Assembly: GCF_001578105.1 (NCBI RefSeq)
Contig: NZ_CP014276.1
Span: 186,001-250,000 of the forward strand
Direction of reading: 5' to 3'
Length of the DNA: 64,000 nucleotides
Origin: Martelella sp. AD-3
GTDB taxonomy: Bacteria > Pseudomonadota > Alphaproteobacteria > Rhizobiales > Rhizobiaceae
Under the pieces are notes generated by a model, which was given only the letters and a program-made list of their open reading frames with translations, ran no database searches and was not told the DNA's origin. The position numbers were made by a program, and so were the translations under genes. Of the stretch, positions 1 through 9,298 are shown piece after piece; position 1 is the stretch's first letter, and each line of letters opens with the position of its first letter.

Positions 1-1113
1 GCCTATGTGGAAGCGGCCGGATTGTTCTATGCCGGCAAGCTGATGAAGGATACGCTTGGCCTTGGCGGCAAGTGCGCCGCATGCCATTCGGCGCCGAAAC
101 TCGCCCCGGCGCTCGACGCGGAGGCAAAGACGGCCACGGCCGCCTCCGTCTTGAAGGCGATGAGCCTGACGCGCGGGCACGCCCAAACGGTTTTGCTGGT
201 CGGTCATGGGGCAAATGTCACGAACAATCCGCACAGGAGCGCCTATCACTGCGGCGCCTGCGGCGGCTATTCGGGCGAGGTCTCGGCAAGGCTGCTGGCC
301 GGCCTGCTGAACGATGACGAGACCCGCGCCGGCCTGCCAGGACATGGCATCGACCTGCCGGAGGATACCCGTTTTGTTGCCGCCTTGCACGATACGACGA
401 CGGACGAGGTCACGGTGTTCGACGGAGACTTGCCCTGCGAGAAGAACGTGATGGAGCAACTTCGGACATGGCTGAGGCAAGCAGGCGCGCAGGCGCGCGC
501 GGAAAGGGCGATGCGCCTGCCGGGCGCGAGCGCGCGGTCGATTTCGGCCAGGGCCGCCGACTGGTCGGAGATCAGGCCCGAATGGGGCCTTGCCGGATGC
601 GCCGCCTTTGTTGCCGCGCCGCGCCATCTGACTTCCGGGAAAAACCTCGGCGGGCGGGCCTTTCTGCACAGCTATGACTGGCGCGCGGACGAGGGCTTCA
701 AGACGCTGGAACTGATCCTGACCGCCCCCGTCGTCGTCGCGAGCTGGATCAGCCTGCAATATTATGGCTCGAGCGTCGCGCCGGAGGTTTTCGGCGGCGG
801 CAACAAGCTCATCCATAACGTGGTCGGCGGCGTCGGCGTCGTCGAGGGCAATGGCGGCCGCCTGCGGCCCGGTCTTCCGTGGCAGGCCCTCCACAATGGC
901 GAAAGCCTGGAACATACGCCGCTGAGGCTGTCGGTGCTGATCGAGGCTCCGGAGGGGGAGATCAGCCGCATCCTCGAGGCGCACCCCGGGGTCAAGGCGC
1001 TGTTCGACAATCGCTGGCTGCATCTGTTCGCCTTGGAGGACGGGCGGATCGCAAGGCGATATCACCCGGGCGGCGCGTGGGAGGAAGAACGGACCACTGA
1101 ACGGGCGGCGTAA
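1..1113 (+). CDS. dabA: DabA-type inorganic carbon transporter subunit (UPF0753/DUF2309), 3' part only
   Basis: The gene runs in from before the window; the reading frame is open from base 1 to the TAA at 1111-1113. The visible part is the C-terminal third to half of a DabA/UPF0753 protein. It holds the family's zinc-site region: a VGHG stretch followed about 20 residues later by an HCGACGG stretch, giving the conserved His and Cys ligands. In the family, DabA is a cytoplasmic carbonic-anhydrase-like protein that works with the membrane subunit DabB to accumulate bicarbonate. DabB is not in the window and would be expected just upstream. The sequence ends in a charged, poorly conserved tail. 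Identification is by motif recognition; transport substrate is taken from the family. Confidence 0.85.
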   Translation, partial: AYVEAAGLFYAGKLMKDTLGLGGKCAACHSAPKLAPALDAEAKTATAASVLKAMSLTRGHAQTVLLVGHGANVTNNPHRSAYHCGACGGYSGEVSARLLAGLLNDDETRAGLPGHGIDLPEDTRFVAALHDTTTDEVTVFDGDLPCEKNVMEQLRTWLRQAGAQARAERAMRLPGASARSISARAADWSEIRPEWGLAGCAAFVAAPRHLTSGKNLGGRAFLHSYDWRADEGFKTLELILTAPVVVASWISLQYYGSSVAPEVFGGGNKLIHNVVGGVGVVEGNGGRLRPGLPWQALHNGESLEHTPLRLSVLIEAPEGEISRILEAHPGVKALFDNRWLHLFALEDGRIARRYHPGGAWEEERTTERAA

Positions 1114-1383
1114 CCCGGCCGCCCGGATCATGCCCGGCCGGCCCGCAACAGGGTTTCGATCCTGCTGCGGCTGTTCTGCGCGCCTTCGGCTGCCGAAAGA
1201 TTTTTTGGCGGCGGACACGGAACAAAATGGAAGACTTTGGCGTTGTCCTGTCGTTCACGACAGACGTGCGTGTCCGGCTCGGCCCGGTCCGGATGTCATG
1301 AAGCCGCTGCTGCCTGCAAGATCATCGATGGCGTGCACCGGCGGGGAGATCAGGCCGGTGCCAGCCGGCGAGAGGGAGACATC

Positions 1384-2091
1384 ATGCGAGATATGCCAGG
1401 ACGTCCATCCCGGCGCGGGTTCCTCAAGGGGAGCGCCGCGGGGGTGGCGATTGCTTCGCTTGCCGGCGCGGTAAAGGCGCAAGCGCCCGAAAAGGAAGCC
1501 CCGCCGCCGCTCGATCAGTATGAGCGGGTCTATTTCAACGAAGCCGAATGGGCGTTCGTCATGGCCGCCTGCGATCGCCTCATTCCCTCCGGCGGCAATG
1601 GCCCGGGGGCGATCGACTGTCGGGTGCCGGTCTTCATCGACCGGCAGCTCTCAGGCAATTTCGGCAAGGCGGCGGACTGGTACATGCAGGGCCCGTTTGA
1701 TCCCGCCGCCAATCCCACGCTCGGCTTCCAGAGCCCGCTGACGCCGGCGGAGATCTACCGCCAGGCGATCCCCGTCTTTCAGGACTGGTGCAACCAAACG
1801 CATGGCGACAATTTCGAAAATCTCGAAGCGGCAACACAGGATGCCGCGCTGACATCGCTGCAAAAGGGAGAGGTGGGGCTGGCGCCGGAGTTGCGCGATT
1901 TCTTCCAGTTCCTGCTTGCCAACACCAAGGAAGGCTATTTCGCCGATCCATCCTATGGCGGCAATCACGACATGCAGGCCTGGGTCTATATCGGCTTTCC
2001 CGGCGCGCGCGGCGCCTTTACTTCCTGGCCGGGCCGCGAGAACGCGCAATATCCGCTCGGCCCCGTGGCAATCAACGGAGACAGGGCGTAA
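1384..2091 (+). CDS. Gluconate 2-dehydrogenase subunit 3 family protein (small Tat-exported subunit)
   Basis: A 235-residue protein starting with a twin-arginine signal (SRRGFLKG, then a hydrophobic stretch ending near AVKAQA). The mature part matches the gluconate 2-dehydrogenase subunit 3 family, the small subunit that accompanies GMC-type flavoprotein dehydrogenases and is needed for their maturation and export. The ATG at 1384 is chosen because it follows a GAGAGGGAGA ribosome site and puts the Tat signal at the N-terminus; the longer open frame upstream is Cys/Arg-rich and not credible. It is the first gene of a three-gene operon; the flavoprotein start lies 4 bases after its stop. The flavoprotein has no signal of its own, so the pair is probably exported together (inference from the family). 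Confidence 0.88.
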   Translation: MRDMPGRPSRRGFLKGSAAGVAIASLAGAVKAQAPEKEAPPPLDQYERVYFNEAEWAFVMAACDRLIPSGGNGPGAIDCRVPVFIDRQLSGNFGKAADWYMQGPFDPAANPTLGFQSPLTPAEIYRQAIPVFQDWCNQTHGDNFENLEAATQDAALTSLQKGEVGLAPELRDFFQFLLANTKEGYFADPSYGGNHDMQAWVYIGFPGARGAFTSWPGRENAQYPLGPVAINGDRA

Positions 2092-2094
2092 ACC

Positions 2095-3867
2095 ATGGCT
2101 ACAAGAACAGATCCCAAAAAAGACGTCGTCATCATCGGGCTCGGCTGGACCGGGGCGATCATGGGCATGGAACTGGCGAATGAGGGGCTCGAAATCCTCG
2201 CGCTCGAACGCGGCGACGACCGCAGCACGGTGCCCGATTTCCAGTATCCCAACATTTTCGACGAGCTGAAATATGCCGTCCGCTACGACCTGATGCAGAA
2301 GCCGGTGAACTCCACGCTGACCGTGCGCCACAACACGGCTGAGACGGCGCTTCCCTACCGTCATCTCGGTTCGTTCCTGCCCGGCGACGGCGTCGGCGGC
2401 GCGGGCGTCCACTGGAACGGCCAGAACTGGCGTCCGCAGGCGGTCGAATACCGGCTGCGCTCCTATGTCGAGGAGACCTTCGGCGCGGACATCATTCCGG
2501 AAGGCATGCAGCTTCAGGACTGGGGCGTGACGGCCGAGGAACTGGAGCCGCACATGACCAAGTTCGAAAGCGTCGCCGGCATTGCCGGCAAGGCGGGCAA
2601 TATCAATGGCGAAATCCAGGAGGGCGGCAACCCGTTCGAAGCGCCGCGCTCGGCCGAATATCCGATGCCGCCCTTGAAGAACACCTGGGATTCGGAGCTG
2701 TTCGCGGATGCCGCCCGCAATATGGGCTACCATCCGTTCCCGCGTCCGGCGGCCAATGCCTCGATCCAGTATGTCAATGATTACGGCATGCAGCTTGGGC
2801 CGTGCAATTACTGCGGCTACTGCGAGCGCTTCGGCTGCAACAATTACTCCAAGTCGTCGCCGCAGGTCTGCATAATCGATGCGCTGAAACGCAAGCCGAA
2901 TTTCAGCTACAGGACCCGCTCGGAGGTGCTGAAGATCGAAAAGGCCGCCGATGGCAAGACCGCGACGGGCGTCACCTATTTCGACGAGAAGACCGGCGAG
3001 GAAGTGTTCCAGCCGGCCGATCTCGTGCTGGTCTGCGCCTATTCGCTGCACAATGTCCATCTTCTGCTGTTGTCGGAAATCGGCGAACCCTACAATCCCG
3101 ATACCGGCGAAGGCGTGGTCGGGCGGAACTATTCCTACCAGATGACCGGCGGCACCAGCATGTGGTTCCGGGACAAGGTTTTCAACCCGTTCGTGGGGAC
3201 CGGCGCGGGCGGCATGTCGATCGACGATTTCTCGATGTCGCAGATTGATTTCGGCAAGGAAGGGTTTATCGGCGGAAGCTATATCACCTGCGGCCATACC
3301 GGCGGCCGCCCGATCCAGCAGATGTCGCTGCCGCCGGGCACGCCGGCCTGGGGCGCGGGCTGGAAGGAGGCCGTCGGCGAATGGTACGGCCACAGCCTTT
3401 CGATCGGCTCTCATGGCTCCAACATGGCCTATCGCGACACCTGCCTCGATCTCGATCCGACCTACAAGGACCGCCACGGCCGTCCGCTGATGCGCATGAC
3501 CTTCGACTGGAAGGACAACGACATCAGGATGACCCAGTTCATGAAGGCCAGGATCGAGGAAATCGCAAAGAGCATGAACCCGGATGCCATGGCATCGGGC
3601 TACAAGGGCGACGGCGCGCAGTATGATGTGCGTCCCTACCAGTCGACCCACAATGTCGGCGGCGCGATCATGGGCACCGACCCGAAGACCTCGGCGATCA
3701 ACCGCTATCTCCAGAGCTGGGACTGTCACAACGTCTGGGTCATGGGCGCTTCCGCCTTCCCGCAGAACATCCAGTATAATCCGACCGGCGCGGTCGGCGG
3801 CCTCGCCTACTGGGCGCTGGAGGCGTTGCGCAAGGATTACCTGCCCAACCCCCGGCCATTGATGTGA
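2095..3867 (+). CDS. GMC-family FAD sugar/gluconate dehydrogenase large subunit with Fe-S type Cys cluster
   Basis: A 590-residue flavoprotein. The N-terminal dinucleotide fold is VVIIGLGWTG (residues 11-20). Residues 237-248 read C-x2-C-x2-C-x4-C (CNYCGYCERFGC), the insertion seen in membrane-bound FAD glucose/gluconate dehydrogenases, where it carries an iron-sulfur cluster passing electrons to the cytochrome. Near the C-terminus are the catalytic-site His (H519 in STHNVGG) and the GMC signature NPTGAVGGLA. No signal peptide is visible, consistent with co-export with the Tat-bearing small subunit just upstream. Likely a periplasmic dehydrogenase oxidising a sugar, polyol or aldonate and feeding the respiratory chain through the tri-heme cytochrome encoded next; the exact substrate cannot be read from sequence. 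Confidence 0.9.
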   Translation: MATRTDPKKDVVIIGLGWTGAIMGMELANEGLEILALERGDDRSTVPDFQYPNIFDELKYAVRYDLMQKPVNSTLTVRHNTAETALPYRHLGSFLPGDGVGGAGVHWNGQNWRPQAVEYRLRSYVEETFGADIIPEGMQLQDWGVTAEELEPHMTKFESVAGIAGKAGNINGEIQEGGNPFEAPRSAEYPMPPLKNTWDSELFADAARNMGYHPFPRPAANASIQYVNDYGMQLGPCNYCGYCERFGCNNYSKSSPQVCIIDALKRKPNFSYRTRSEVLKIEKAADGKTATGVTYFDEKTGEEVFQPADLVLVCAYSLHNVHLLLLSEIGEPYNPDTGEGVVGRNYSYQMTGGTSMWFRDKVFNPFVGTGAGGMSIDDFSMSQIDFGKEGFIGGSYITCGHTGGRPIQQMSLPPGTPAWGAGWKEAVGEWYGHSLSIGSHGSNMAYRDTCLDLDPTYKDRHGRPLMRMTFDWKDNDIRMTQFMKARIEEIAKSMNPDAMASGYKGDGAQYDVRPYQSTHNVGGAIMGTDPKTSAINRYLQSWDCHNVWVMGASAFPQNIQYNPTGAVGGLAYWALEALRKDYLPNPRPLM

Positions 3868-3879
3868 GGAGCGCGGATC

Positions 3880-5208
3880 ATGAAAACCTTTCTTCGCATC
3901 ATCCTCGCCCTCATCGTCATCGGCGTGGTGGCGCTTGCGGCGATCATCTTCGTGCCGCCATCTCTCACCAAGCCGGATGACAATCTGGCGGCTGACTGGG
4001 AGCCGGCGCCCGGCGAGGCCCAATACGTCACCCAGATGGCCGACTGTCAGGCCTGTCACACCGCCGAGGGCGGCGAGCCCTTCGCCGGCGGGCGGCCGAT
4101 CGAGAGCCCGATGGGCACGATCTGGTCGAGCAACATCACCCCCGACGGGGAAACCGGCATCGGCGGCTGGACCTACGACCAGTTCCACGCCGCCCTCGTC
4201 GACGGCATCGCGCCCGGCGGGGTGCACCTCTATCCGGCCATGCCCTACGAGAACTACCGGCATATGAAGGAGGAGGATATCCGGGCGATCTGGGATTATG
4301 TCCACAACGACGTCGCGGCGGTCGACAATCCGGTGAAGGAGACCGCGCTCGACTTCCCGTTCAACCAGCGCTGGGGCATTCGTCTGTGGAACTGGGCCGC
4401 GCTCGGCAAGCCCGGCTTCCGGCCGGATGACGCGGCGAGCGAAAGCGACGCGCTTGCCCGCGGTGCCTATCTGGTGCAGGCGCTCGGCCATTGCGCGGCC
4501 TGCCACAGCCCGCGCAACATGATCATGGCGCAGGATGGCACCAATGCCGACAATCCGGCCTTCCTGACGGGCGGCGAGATCGGCGGCTGGACGGCGCCCG
4601 ACCTGCGCACGGCGGAATCCGCCCTGCAGACCTGGACCGACGAGGATCTGAAGGACTATCTCACCACCGGCCGCAACGCCCATTCGGCCGTGGTCGGCGA
4701 GATGCAGCTCGTGGTCGGCGAATCCCTTCAATACATGAAGGATGAGGATGCCGATGCAATGATCGGCTATCTCCGCGCGATCTCCGACGTCACGCCCGAC
4801 CCGCAGCCCGTCCCCGACGAGCGGACGACGGACCGGCTCGATGCCGCCGACGGTCCGACGACGGCGAAGCTGAAATCGGCCGAAAACCTTTCGGACGGCG
4901 AGTTGCTCTATCTCAACAACTGCAATGCCTGCCACATGCCGGACGGCCGCGGCGCGCCCGGCGTGTTCCCGGCACTGAAAGGAAACTCGCTGGTGACGGC
5001 GCCGACGACCAGGGGTCTGACGGAAGTCATCCTCCACGGCGCGACGCTGCCTTCGACGGCGGAGCGCCCGGAAAGGCTGGAAATGCCGGCCTTCGGCGAC
5101 CGGCTGTCGGATGCCGATATCGCAACGCTTGCAACCTTCCTGCGCAGCGCCTGGGGCAATTCCGCCCCGTCTGTGAGCGCGGATGACGTCAAGGCGGTGC
5201 GTCGGTAA
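3880..5208 (+). CDS. Tri-heme membrane-bound cytochrome c subunit of the FAD dehydrogenase
   Basis: A 442-residue protein with an N-terminal membrane anchor/signal (residues 5-25) and three CxxCH heme-binding motifs: CQACH (56-60), CAACH (205-209) and CNACH (348-352). This is the architecture of the cytochrome subunit of gluconate, sorbitol, fructose and alcohol dehydrogenase complexes, which moves electrons from the flavoprotein to ubiquinone. It follows the GMC gene by 12 bases, with a GAGGAG ribosome site just after that stop. A strong hairpin 9 bases downstream of the stop closes the operon. Length and heme count are normal for the family. Confidence 0.93.
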   Translation: MKTFLRIILALIVIGVVALAAIIFVPPSLTKPDDNLAADWEPAPGEAQYVTQMADCQACHTAEGGEPFAGGRPIESPMGTIWSSNITPDGETGIGGWTYDQFHAALVDGIAPGGVHLYPAMPYENYRHMKEEDIRAIWDYVHNDVAAVDNPVKETALDFPFNQRWGIRLWNWAALGKPGFRPDDAASESDALARGAYLVQALGHCAACHSPRNMIMAQDGTNADNPAFLTGGEIGGWTAPDLRTAESALQTWTDEDLKDYLTTGRNAHSAVVGEMQLVVGESLQYMKDEDADAMIGYLRAISDVTPDPQPVPDERTTDRLDAADGPTTAKLKSAENLSDGELLYLNNCNACHMPDGRGAPGVFPALKGNSLVTAPTTRGLTEVILHGATLPSTAERPERLEMPAFGDRLSDADIATLATFLRSAWGNSAPSVSADDVKAVRR

Positions 5209-5216
5209 GACCCCAA

Positions 5217-5245
5217 AACCCGCCGCTTCGATGAGGCGGCGGGTT
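5217..5245 (+). terminator. Terminator of the dehydrogenase operon
   Basis: Perfect 10-bp stem AACCCGCCGC / GCGGCGGGTT (5217-5226 with 5236-5245) and a 9-base loop, directly after the cytochrome c stop at 5208. It is followed by CCCTTGTCCTT, only weakly T-rich. It lies between convergent genes and may also stop the leftward operon that ends at 5307. Confidence 0.75.
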
Positions 5246-5306
5246 CCCTTGTCCTTCTGCCGATGCGCCTGCGCACGGACAAGCGCGGTCGCGGGGGCGA
5301 CCGCAA

Positions 5307-6314
5307 TTACGGTCTGACGAGCACTTTCACGAGATGATCCCGCGCGTCCACCAGCTCCGAAAAACGTCGGGGCAGATCGGCCATGGCGATCACTTCCGAT
5401 GCAATCGCATCGGTCGGGATGTCGCCCGCGCGCATCGCGGCCATCACGCGCTCGAAATCGGATTTCAGCGCGTTGCGCGAGCCGATGATGCGGGCCTCGC
5501 GCTTGTGGAATTCTGAATCCGAGAAGGTGATGTCGTCCTTCACCACGCTGACGAGCACGGCGCTGCCGCCATGGGCAAGCAGCGGAAAGCCTGCCTCGAT
5601 CGCCCTGGCATTTCCCGTCGCGTCGAAAACCACGTCGAACCCTTCGGAAAGCGCGCCCGACAGAATGTCCTCGTCGGGCTGGTGCCGTTTTTCGAAGCCG
5701 AACAGGTCGTGCGCGAGATCGAGCCGGGTCCGGCTCAGGTCCATCAGGTGAACATCGGCGCCGGCCAGCCGGGCAAACAGCGCCGTGCCGATGCCGATCG
5801 GGCCGGCCCCGGTCACGAGCACGACGTCCCCCTGCCCCGTCCCGGAGCGGGCAACCGCATGCGCGCCGATGGCCAGAAACTCCACCATGGCAGCCTGTTG
5901 CGGCGTCAGGCCATCGGCCGGATAGACATTTTCGTCCGGCACGGCGATGCGTGCGCACATGCCGCCGTCGCGGTGGACGCCGAGCACCGAAACCGCGCTG
6001 CAGCAGTTCGGTTTGCCGCGCCGGCAGGCACGGCACGCGCCGCAGGAAACATAGGGGTTGATCACGACAAGCTTGCCGGCATCGGGGCCGCTGGCGATAT
6101 GACCGGACAGTTCATGGCCGATGACGCGCGGATAGTCCAGAAACGGATGCTTACCCTCGAAGATGTGGTAATCCGTCCCGCAGATCCCGATCGCCGCGAT
6201 GTCGACCAGAACCCAGCCCTCCGGCGCCTTAAGGGGGCGCGGCCTGCGCTCGAGCGCCATCCGGCCGGGTTCGACGCAGACGATGCTTTCCATCATGCCC
6301 GTGTTCGCATCCAT
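5307..6314 (-). CDS. Zinc-dependent medium-chain alcohol/sugar-acid dehydrogenase
   Basis: A 335-residue MDR-family dehydrogenase. The catalytic zinc ligands are recognisable as GICGTD and GHELSGH, and the structural zinc lobe as the Cys cluster in [15 protein letters not shown]. The NAD(P) fold follows at [12 protein letters not shown]. Relatives are L-gulonate/L-galactonate 5-dehydrogenases and other sugar-acid dehydrogenases. It is the last gene of a leftward ABC operon: its ATG shares one base with the TGA of the ATPase gene, indicating translational coupling. A second ATG pair six codons in (MMESIV) could be the true start. Likely oxidises the imported sugar alcohol or aldonate to its keto form; the specific substrate is inference from the neighbouring tagaturonate-reductase-like gene. 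Confidence 0.85.
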   Translation of the reverse strand: MDANTGMMESIVCVEPGRMALERRPRPLKAPEGWVLVDIAAIGICGTDYHIFEGKHPFLDYPRVIGHELSGHIASGPDAGKLVVINPYVSCGACRACRRGKPNCCSAVSVLGVHRDGGMCARIAVPDENVYPADGLTPQQAAMVEFLAIGAHAVARSGTGQGDVVLVTGAGPIGIGTALFARLAGADVHLMDLSRTRLDLAHDLFGFEKRHQPDEDILSGALSEGFDVVFDATGNARAIEAGFPLLAHGGSAVLVSVVKDDITFSDSEFHKREARIIGSRNALKSDFERVMAAMRAGDIPTDAIASEVIAMADLPRRFSELVDARDHLVKVLVRP

Positions 6315-7090
6315 CAGTCTGTCGGCTCCAGGTTTTTGGCGGACCAGTCGGCCGGCAGTTCGCCCTTGATGATCAGGCTCAGCACGTCATCCTTTGTCAC
6401 TTCGTTGATGGGATGCGCGCCGACAACCCGGCCCTTGTTCATCACCACCACGCGGTCGCACAGATCGAACACGTCATGCATGTCATGGCTGACGAGAAAG
6501 ATGCCGATGCCTTCATCGCGCAGCTTCAGGATAAGGTCGGCCACCATTGCGGTTTCGGAAGGCCCGAGTGCTGCCGTCGGCTCGTCCATGATCAGTATCT
6601 TGGTATCGAAATAGATGGCACGCGCGATTGCGATCACCTGCCGCTGCCCGCCGGAGAGGCTCGAGACCGGATCGCGCAGATTCTTGAAATTCGGGTTCAG
6701 CCGGGCGAGCACCTCCCGCGCCTCGCGCAGCATCCGGGCGTCATCCAGATTGCCGAACCGTGTCTTCAGTTCGCGGCCGAGAAACAGGTTCGCAGGGGCG
6801 TCGAGATGGTCCGACAGCGCAAGCGTCTGATAGATGGTCTCGATGCCGGCGGCGCGGGCGTCGTTCGGCTCGGTAAAGTGCACCGTCTCGCCATCCACCC
6901 GGATTTCCCCCTCGTTCGGGACCATCGCGCCGGCGAGAATTTTCATCAGGCAGGACTTGCCGGCGCCGTTGTGGCCGAGCAGTCCGACCACCTCGCCGGG
7001 ATAGAGATCGACCGACACATGGTCCACCGCGCGCACGCCGCCAAAGTGTTTTTCGATGCCGATCATGTCGACAAGCGGTGTTCGGGACAT
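6314..7090 (-). CDS. Sugar ABC transporter ATP-binding protein (single domain, FrcA/RbsA-type)
   Basis: About 258 residues with one ABC domain: Walker A GHNGAGKS, signature SLSGGQRQ, Walker [13 protein letters not shown] and switch His in VSHD. Carbohydrate importers of the ribose class usually have a fused double ATPase of about 500 residues; the single-domain form is typical of rhizobial fructose-type (FrcA) systems. The ATG at 7090 is chosen because it sits about 8 bases after AAAGGTC and gives the usual N-terminus; the frame is open 20 codons further upstream but that stretch overlaps an intercistronic hairpin. Energises uptake through the permease at 8135-9166. Confidence 0.9.
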   Translation of the reverse strand: MSRTPLVDMIGIEKHFGGVRAVDHVSVDLYPGEVVGLLGHNGAGKSCLMKILAGAMVPNEGEIRVDGETVHFTEPNDARAAGIETIYQTLALSDHLDAPANLFLGRELKTRFGNLDDARMLREAREVLARLNPNFKNLRDPVSSLSGGQRQVIAIARAIYFDTKILIMDEPTAALGPSETAMVADLILKLRDEGIGIFLVSHDMHDVFDLCDRVVVMNKGRVVGAHPINEVTKDDVLSLIIKGELPADWSAKNLEPTD

Positions 7091-7120
7091 GGCTTGACCT
7101 TTCACGGAGACGGGAAAAGA

Positions 7121-7149
7121 TGCCGGAGGCTTTATGCCAGCCTCCGGCA
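7121..7149 (-). terminator. Intercistronic hairpin after the binding-protein gene
   Basis: Perfect 11-bp inverted repeat (7121-7131 with 7139-7149, loop of 7) between the binding-protein stop (7156) and the ATPase start (7090). On the minus strand it is followed by TCTTTTCCC. This kind of element commonly attenuates transcription or protects the upstream mRNA so that the binding protein is made in excess over the ATPase. Confidence 0.65.
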
Positions 7150-7155
7150 AAAGGC

Positions 7156-8094
7156 TCAGTAGAGCACGTTCTGGGCTTCGTCGGAGTCGATATTCTCCTT
7201 GTCGACCATGACGACGCCGGTATTGATGAAGTCTTCGACCTTTTGGCCGTTGAGCAGATCGATGACCGTGTTCACGCCTTTTTCGCCCATGGCGAAGGAG
7301 CCCTGCACCGCAATGGCCTCCAGCACGCCGTCACGCACGAACTCCTGCAGGTCGGCATTGCCGTCGAAGCCGAGCGCCACGAGATCGCCGGCCTTGCCCG
7401 CCTGCACGATCGCCCGGCCCATGCCGACGGCTGTCGGCTCGTTCGCGCCGAAAATGCCGACGAGGTCGGGATTGGCGGCCAGAATGTCGGTGGTCTGGTT
7501 CAGCGCCTTGGCCATCTGGCTTTCCGAATAATAGGGACCGACGATCTCTATATCGGAATTGGCGTCGATATAGTCCTGAAAGCAGCCGACGCGGCCGATT
7601 TCCGAGCCGACGCCCGCGACATAGGACATGACGGCAACCTTGCCCTCGGTTCCGGCCTCCTCGATCATCCGCTTTGCGACCTGCTCGCCGGCCGCGCAAT
7701 TGTCGGTCGAAAGGAAGGCCTGGTAGCTGTCCTTGTACTGGTCGGAAAGCGCGCTATCGATGATGACGACCGGAATGCCGCTCTGATAGGCACGCGTGAC
7801 CACCGGGCCCAGCGCTTCCGGGTCGGACGGCGCCAGCACGATGCCGGCGACGCCGCGATTGATCGCGTTTTCGACCAGGTTCACCTCGGCGGCGATGTCG
7901 CTTTCGGCCGCCGGCCCGTCGAAGCTCATCGTGTGCCCCGACTGGTTCGCCATTGCCGCCTGGGCGCCCTTGTTGACGTTCTGCCAGAAGTTGGAATTCG
8001 TGGTTTTCACGATGACGGCGATCTCGCCGGCATGCGCCATTCCCGCGGTCAGTGCGAACGCGGATGCCGCGATAAGGTATTTCAGGCTTTTCAT
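7156..8094 (-). CDS. Periplasmic sugar-binding protein of ribose-type ABC importer
   Basis: A 312-residue secreted protein with a clear Sec signal peptide ([22 protein letters not shown], cleavage after AHA). The rest matches the Peripla_BP_4 family of ribose/galactose/fructose-type binding proteins: [15 protein letters not shown] at the start of the mature protein, then [15 protein letters not shown] and [12 protein letters not shown]. Start is supported by GGAGGAATGAG just upstream. Second gene of the leftward operon, 40 bases after the permease gene and separated from the ATPase by a strong hairpin. Ligand unknown; the operon's dehydrogenases point to a sugar, sugar acid or polyol. Confidence 0.92.
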   Translation of the reverse strand: MKSLKYLIAASAFALTAGMAHAGEIAVIVKTTNSNFWQNVNKGAQAAMANQSGHTMSFDGPAAESDIAAEVNLVENAINRGVAGIVLAPSDPEALGPVVTRAYQSGIPVVIIDSALSDQYKDSYQAFLSTDNCAAGEQVAKRMIEEAGTEGKVAVMSYVAGVGSEIGRVGCFQDYIDANSDIEIVGPYYSESQMAKALNQTTDILAANPDLVGIFGANEPTAVGMGRAIVQAGKAGDLVALGFDGNADLQEFVRDGVLEAIAVQGSFAMGEKGVNTVIDLLNGQKVEDFINTGVVMVDKENIDSDEAQNVLY

Positions 8095-8134
8095 CTCATT
8101 CCTCCTCTATTGAGATGCAGAAAAACTTTTTGGC

Positions 8135-9166
8135 TCAGCCGCCCCTGCGGCTGCGCACGTGGTCGATCCAGACCGCGCCGATGACGACGAAGCCGATCAC
8201 GATCTGCTGGATGAAGGCGGAGACGCCCGCCATGTTGAGCCCGTTGCGCAGAATGCCGATGATGAAGGCGCCGATCATGGTGCCGGAGATCGTGCCGACG
8301 CCGCCGGACAGCGATGCGCCGCCAATGACGGCAGCGGCGATCGCGTCGAGCTCGTACATCACGCCTTCGCTGGGCTGGGCGGTGACGAGCCGCGACATCA
8401 GCACATTGCCGGCAATCCCGGCCAGGGCGCCGGACATGGTGTAGGCGAAAAGCTTGGTGTGGTTCGTCCTCACACCGGAAAGGCGCGCGGCCTCCTCGTT
8501 GGAACCGGTCGCATAGATATGGCGGCCGACCTGTCGGCGGTTCAGCAGGTAGGCGGCCGCGATCGCCATCGCAAACATGAGGATCGCCGGATAGGGAATG
8601 CCGGGAAAGATCACTTTGGGAAAGCCGTTCGGCTGCATCTCGACGATGCGGAACAGCGCGCCATTGCCGAGTACTCCGAAAGCCTCGCCGAGCTGGGAGA
8701 TGGGGCGCGCCCCCGTCAGCTGGAGCGCCAGCCCGCGCGCGATCAGCATCATCCCAAGCGTTGCGACGAAGGGCGGGATGCGCAGTCTGGTGATGACGAA
8801 CCCGTTGAAGGCGCCGCAGAGCGCGCCGGCCGTCACGCCCACCAGCATGGCCGGGGCGACCGGCAAACCCGCCTTGACGGACATGGCGGTGATGACCCCG
8901 GAAAGGGCAAGAACGGAGCCGACGGAGAGATCGATGCCGCCGGTGATGATAACCATCGTCATACCGATTCCGAGAAGACCGATAACCGACGTCTGCAGCA
9001 ATACGGTCAGGCCGTTATTGACCGAAAAGAAGGCCTGGTTGGCGAGGCCGAACCCGATGATCAGCAATACGAGCGTCATAAGCGCAGAAAGCCGGTGGAA
9101 CTGGGCCTGCCCGAAGGACGCGCCGCCCCAGCCGCGCCCCCGCATCGGCCTGCTCGCATCGAACAT
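8135..9166 (-). CDS. Ribose-type ABC transporter permease
   Basis: A 343-residue integral membrane protein of the RbsC/BPD_transp_2 family. It carries the family landmarks GGIDLSVGSVLALSGV and VIGGASLSGGVGTISGTMIGA and about ten hydrophobic segments. A short hydrophilic N-terminus with RGRGWGG precedes the first helix. First gene of the leftward operon; two copies of the putative GntR operator lie 20-90 bases upstream of its start at 9166. Forms the membrane channel for the binding protein and ATPase that follow. Confidence 0.92.
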   Translation of the reverse strand: MFDASRPMRGRGWGGASFGQAQFHRLSALMTLVLLIIGFGLANQAFFSVNNGLTVLLQTSVIGLLGIGMTMVIITGGIDLSVGSVLALSGVITAMSVKAGLPVAPAMLVGVTAGALCGAFNGFVITRLRIPPFVATLGMMLIARGLALQLTGARPISQLGEAFGVLGNGALFRIVEMQPNGFPKVIFPGIPYPAILMFAMAIAAAYLLNRRQVGRHIYATGSNEEAARLSGVRTNHTKLFAYTMSGALAGIAGNVLMSRLVTAQPSEGVMYELDAIAAAVIGGASLSGGVGTISGTMIGAFIIGILRNGLNMAGVSAFIQQIVIGFVVIGAVWIDHVRSRRGG

Positions 9167-9186
9167 GAGGTCTCCTCCCTCGTTCT

Positions 9187-9205
9187 GTACGTAATTATTT
9201 AGTAC
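9187..9205. promoter_or_regulatory. Putative GntR operator, copy 1 (ABC operon promoter)
   Basis: GTACGTAATTATTTAGTAC, a 19-bp imperfect palindrome (7 of 9 arm positions pair around a central T). It lies 21 bases upstream of the permease ATG, in the divergent region with the gntR gene. Two further sites share the right half ATTTAG(T/A)AC and the 19-bp length. The role is inferred from repetition and position. Confidence 0.6.
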
Positions 9206-9236
9206 CGAATAACCGGGCGTTTGATGCGCGTCAATT

Positions 9237-9255
9237 GTTTTTTATAATTTAGTAC
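9237..9255. promoter_or_regulatory. Putative GntR operator, copy 2 (gntR side)
   Basis: GTTTTTTATAATTTAGTAC. The right half ATTTAGTAC is identical to copy 1; the left half is degenerate. Centre-to-centre distance to copy 1 is 50 bases. It lies 44 bases before the gntR ATG, so it could serve autoregulation. Confidence 0.5.
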
Positions 9256-9298
9256 GATGGTATTCTGAACCGTCGGCGCGATTCGCGAGGATGAGGCA

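Noticed and set aside
1651..6036. A 1461-codon minus-strand open frame across the FAD dehydrogenase genes and the start of the zinc dehydrogenase
   Set aside because: It is antisense to genes with clear domains, is Arg/Gly/His-rich without any motif, and results from GC-rich third positions removing stops on the opposite strand.
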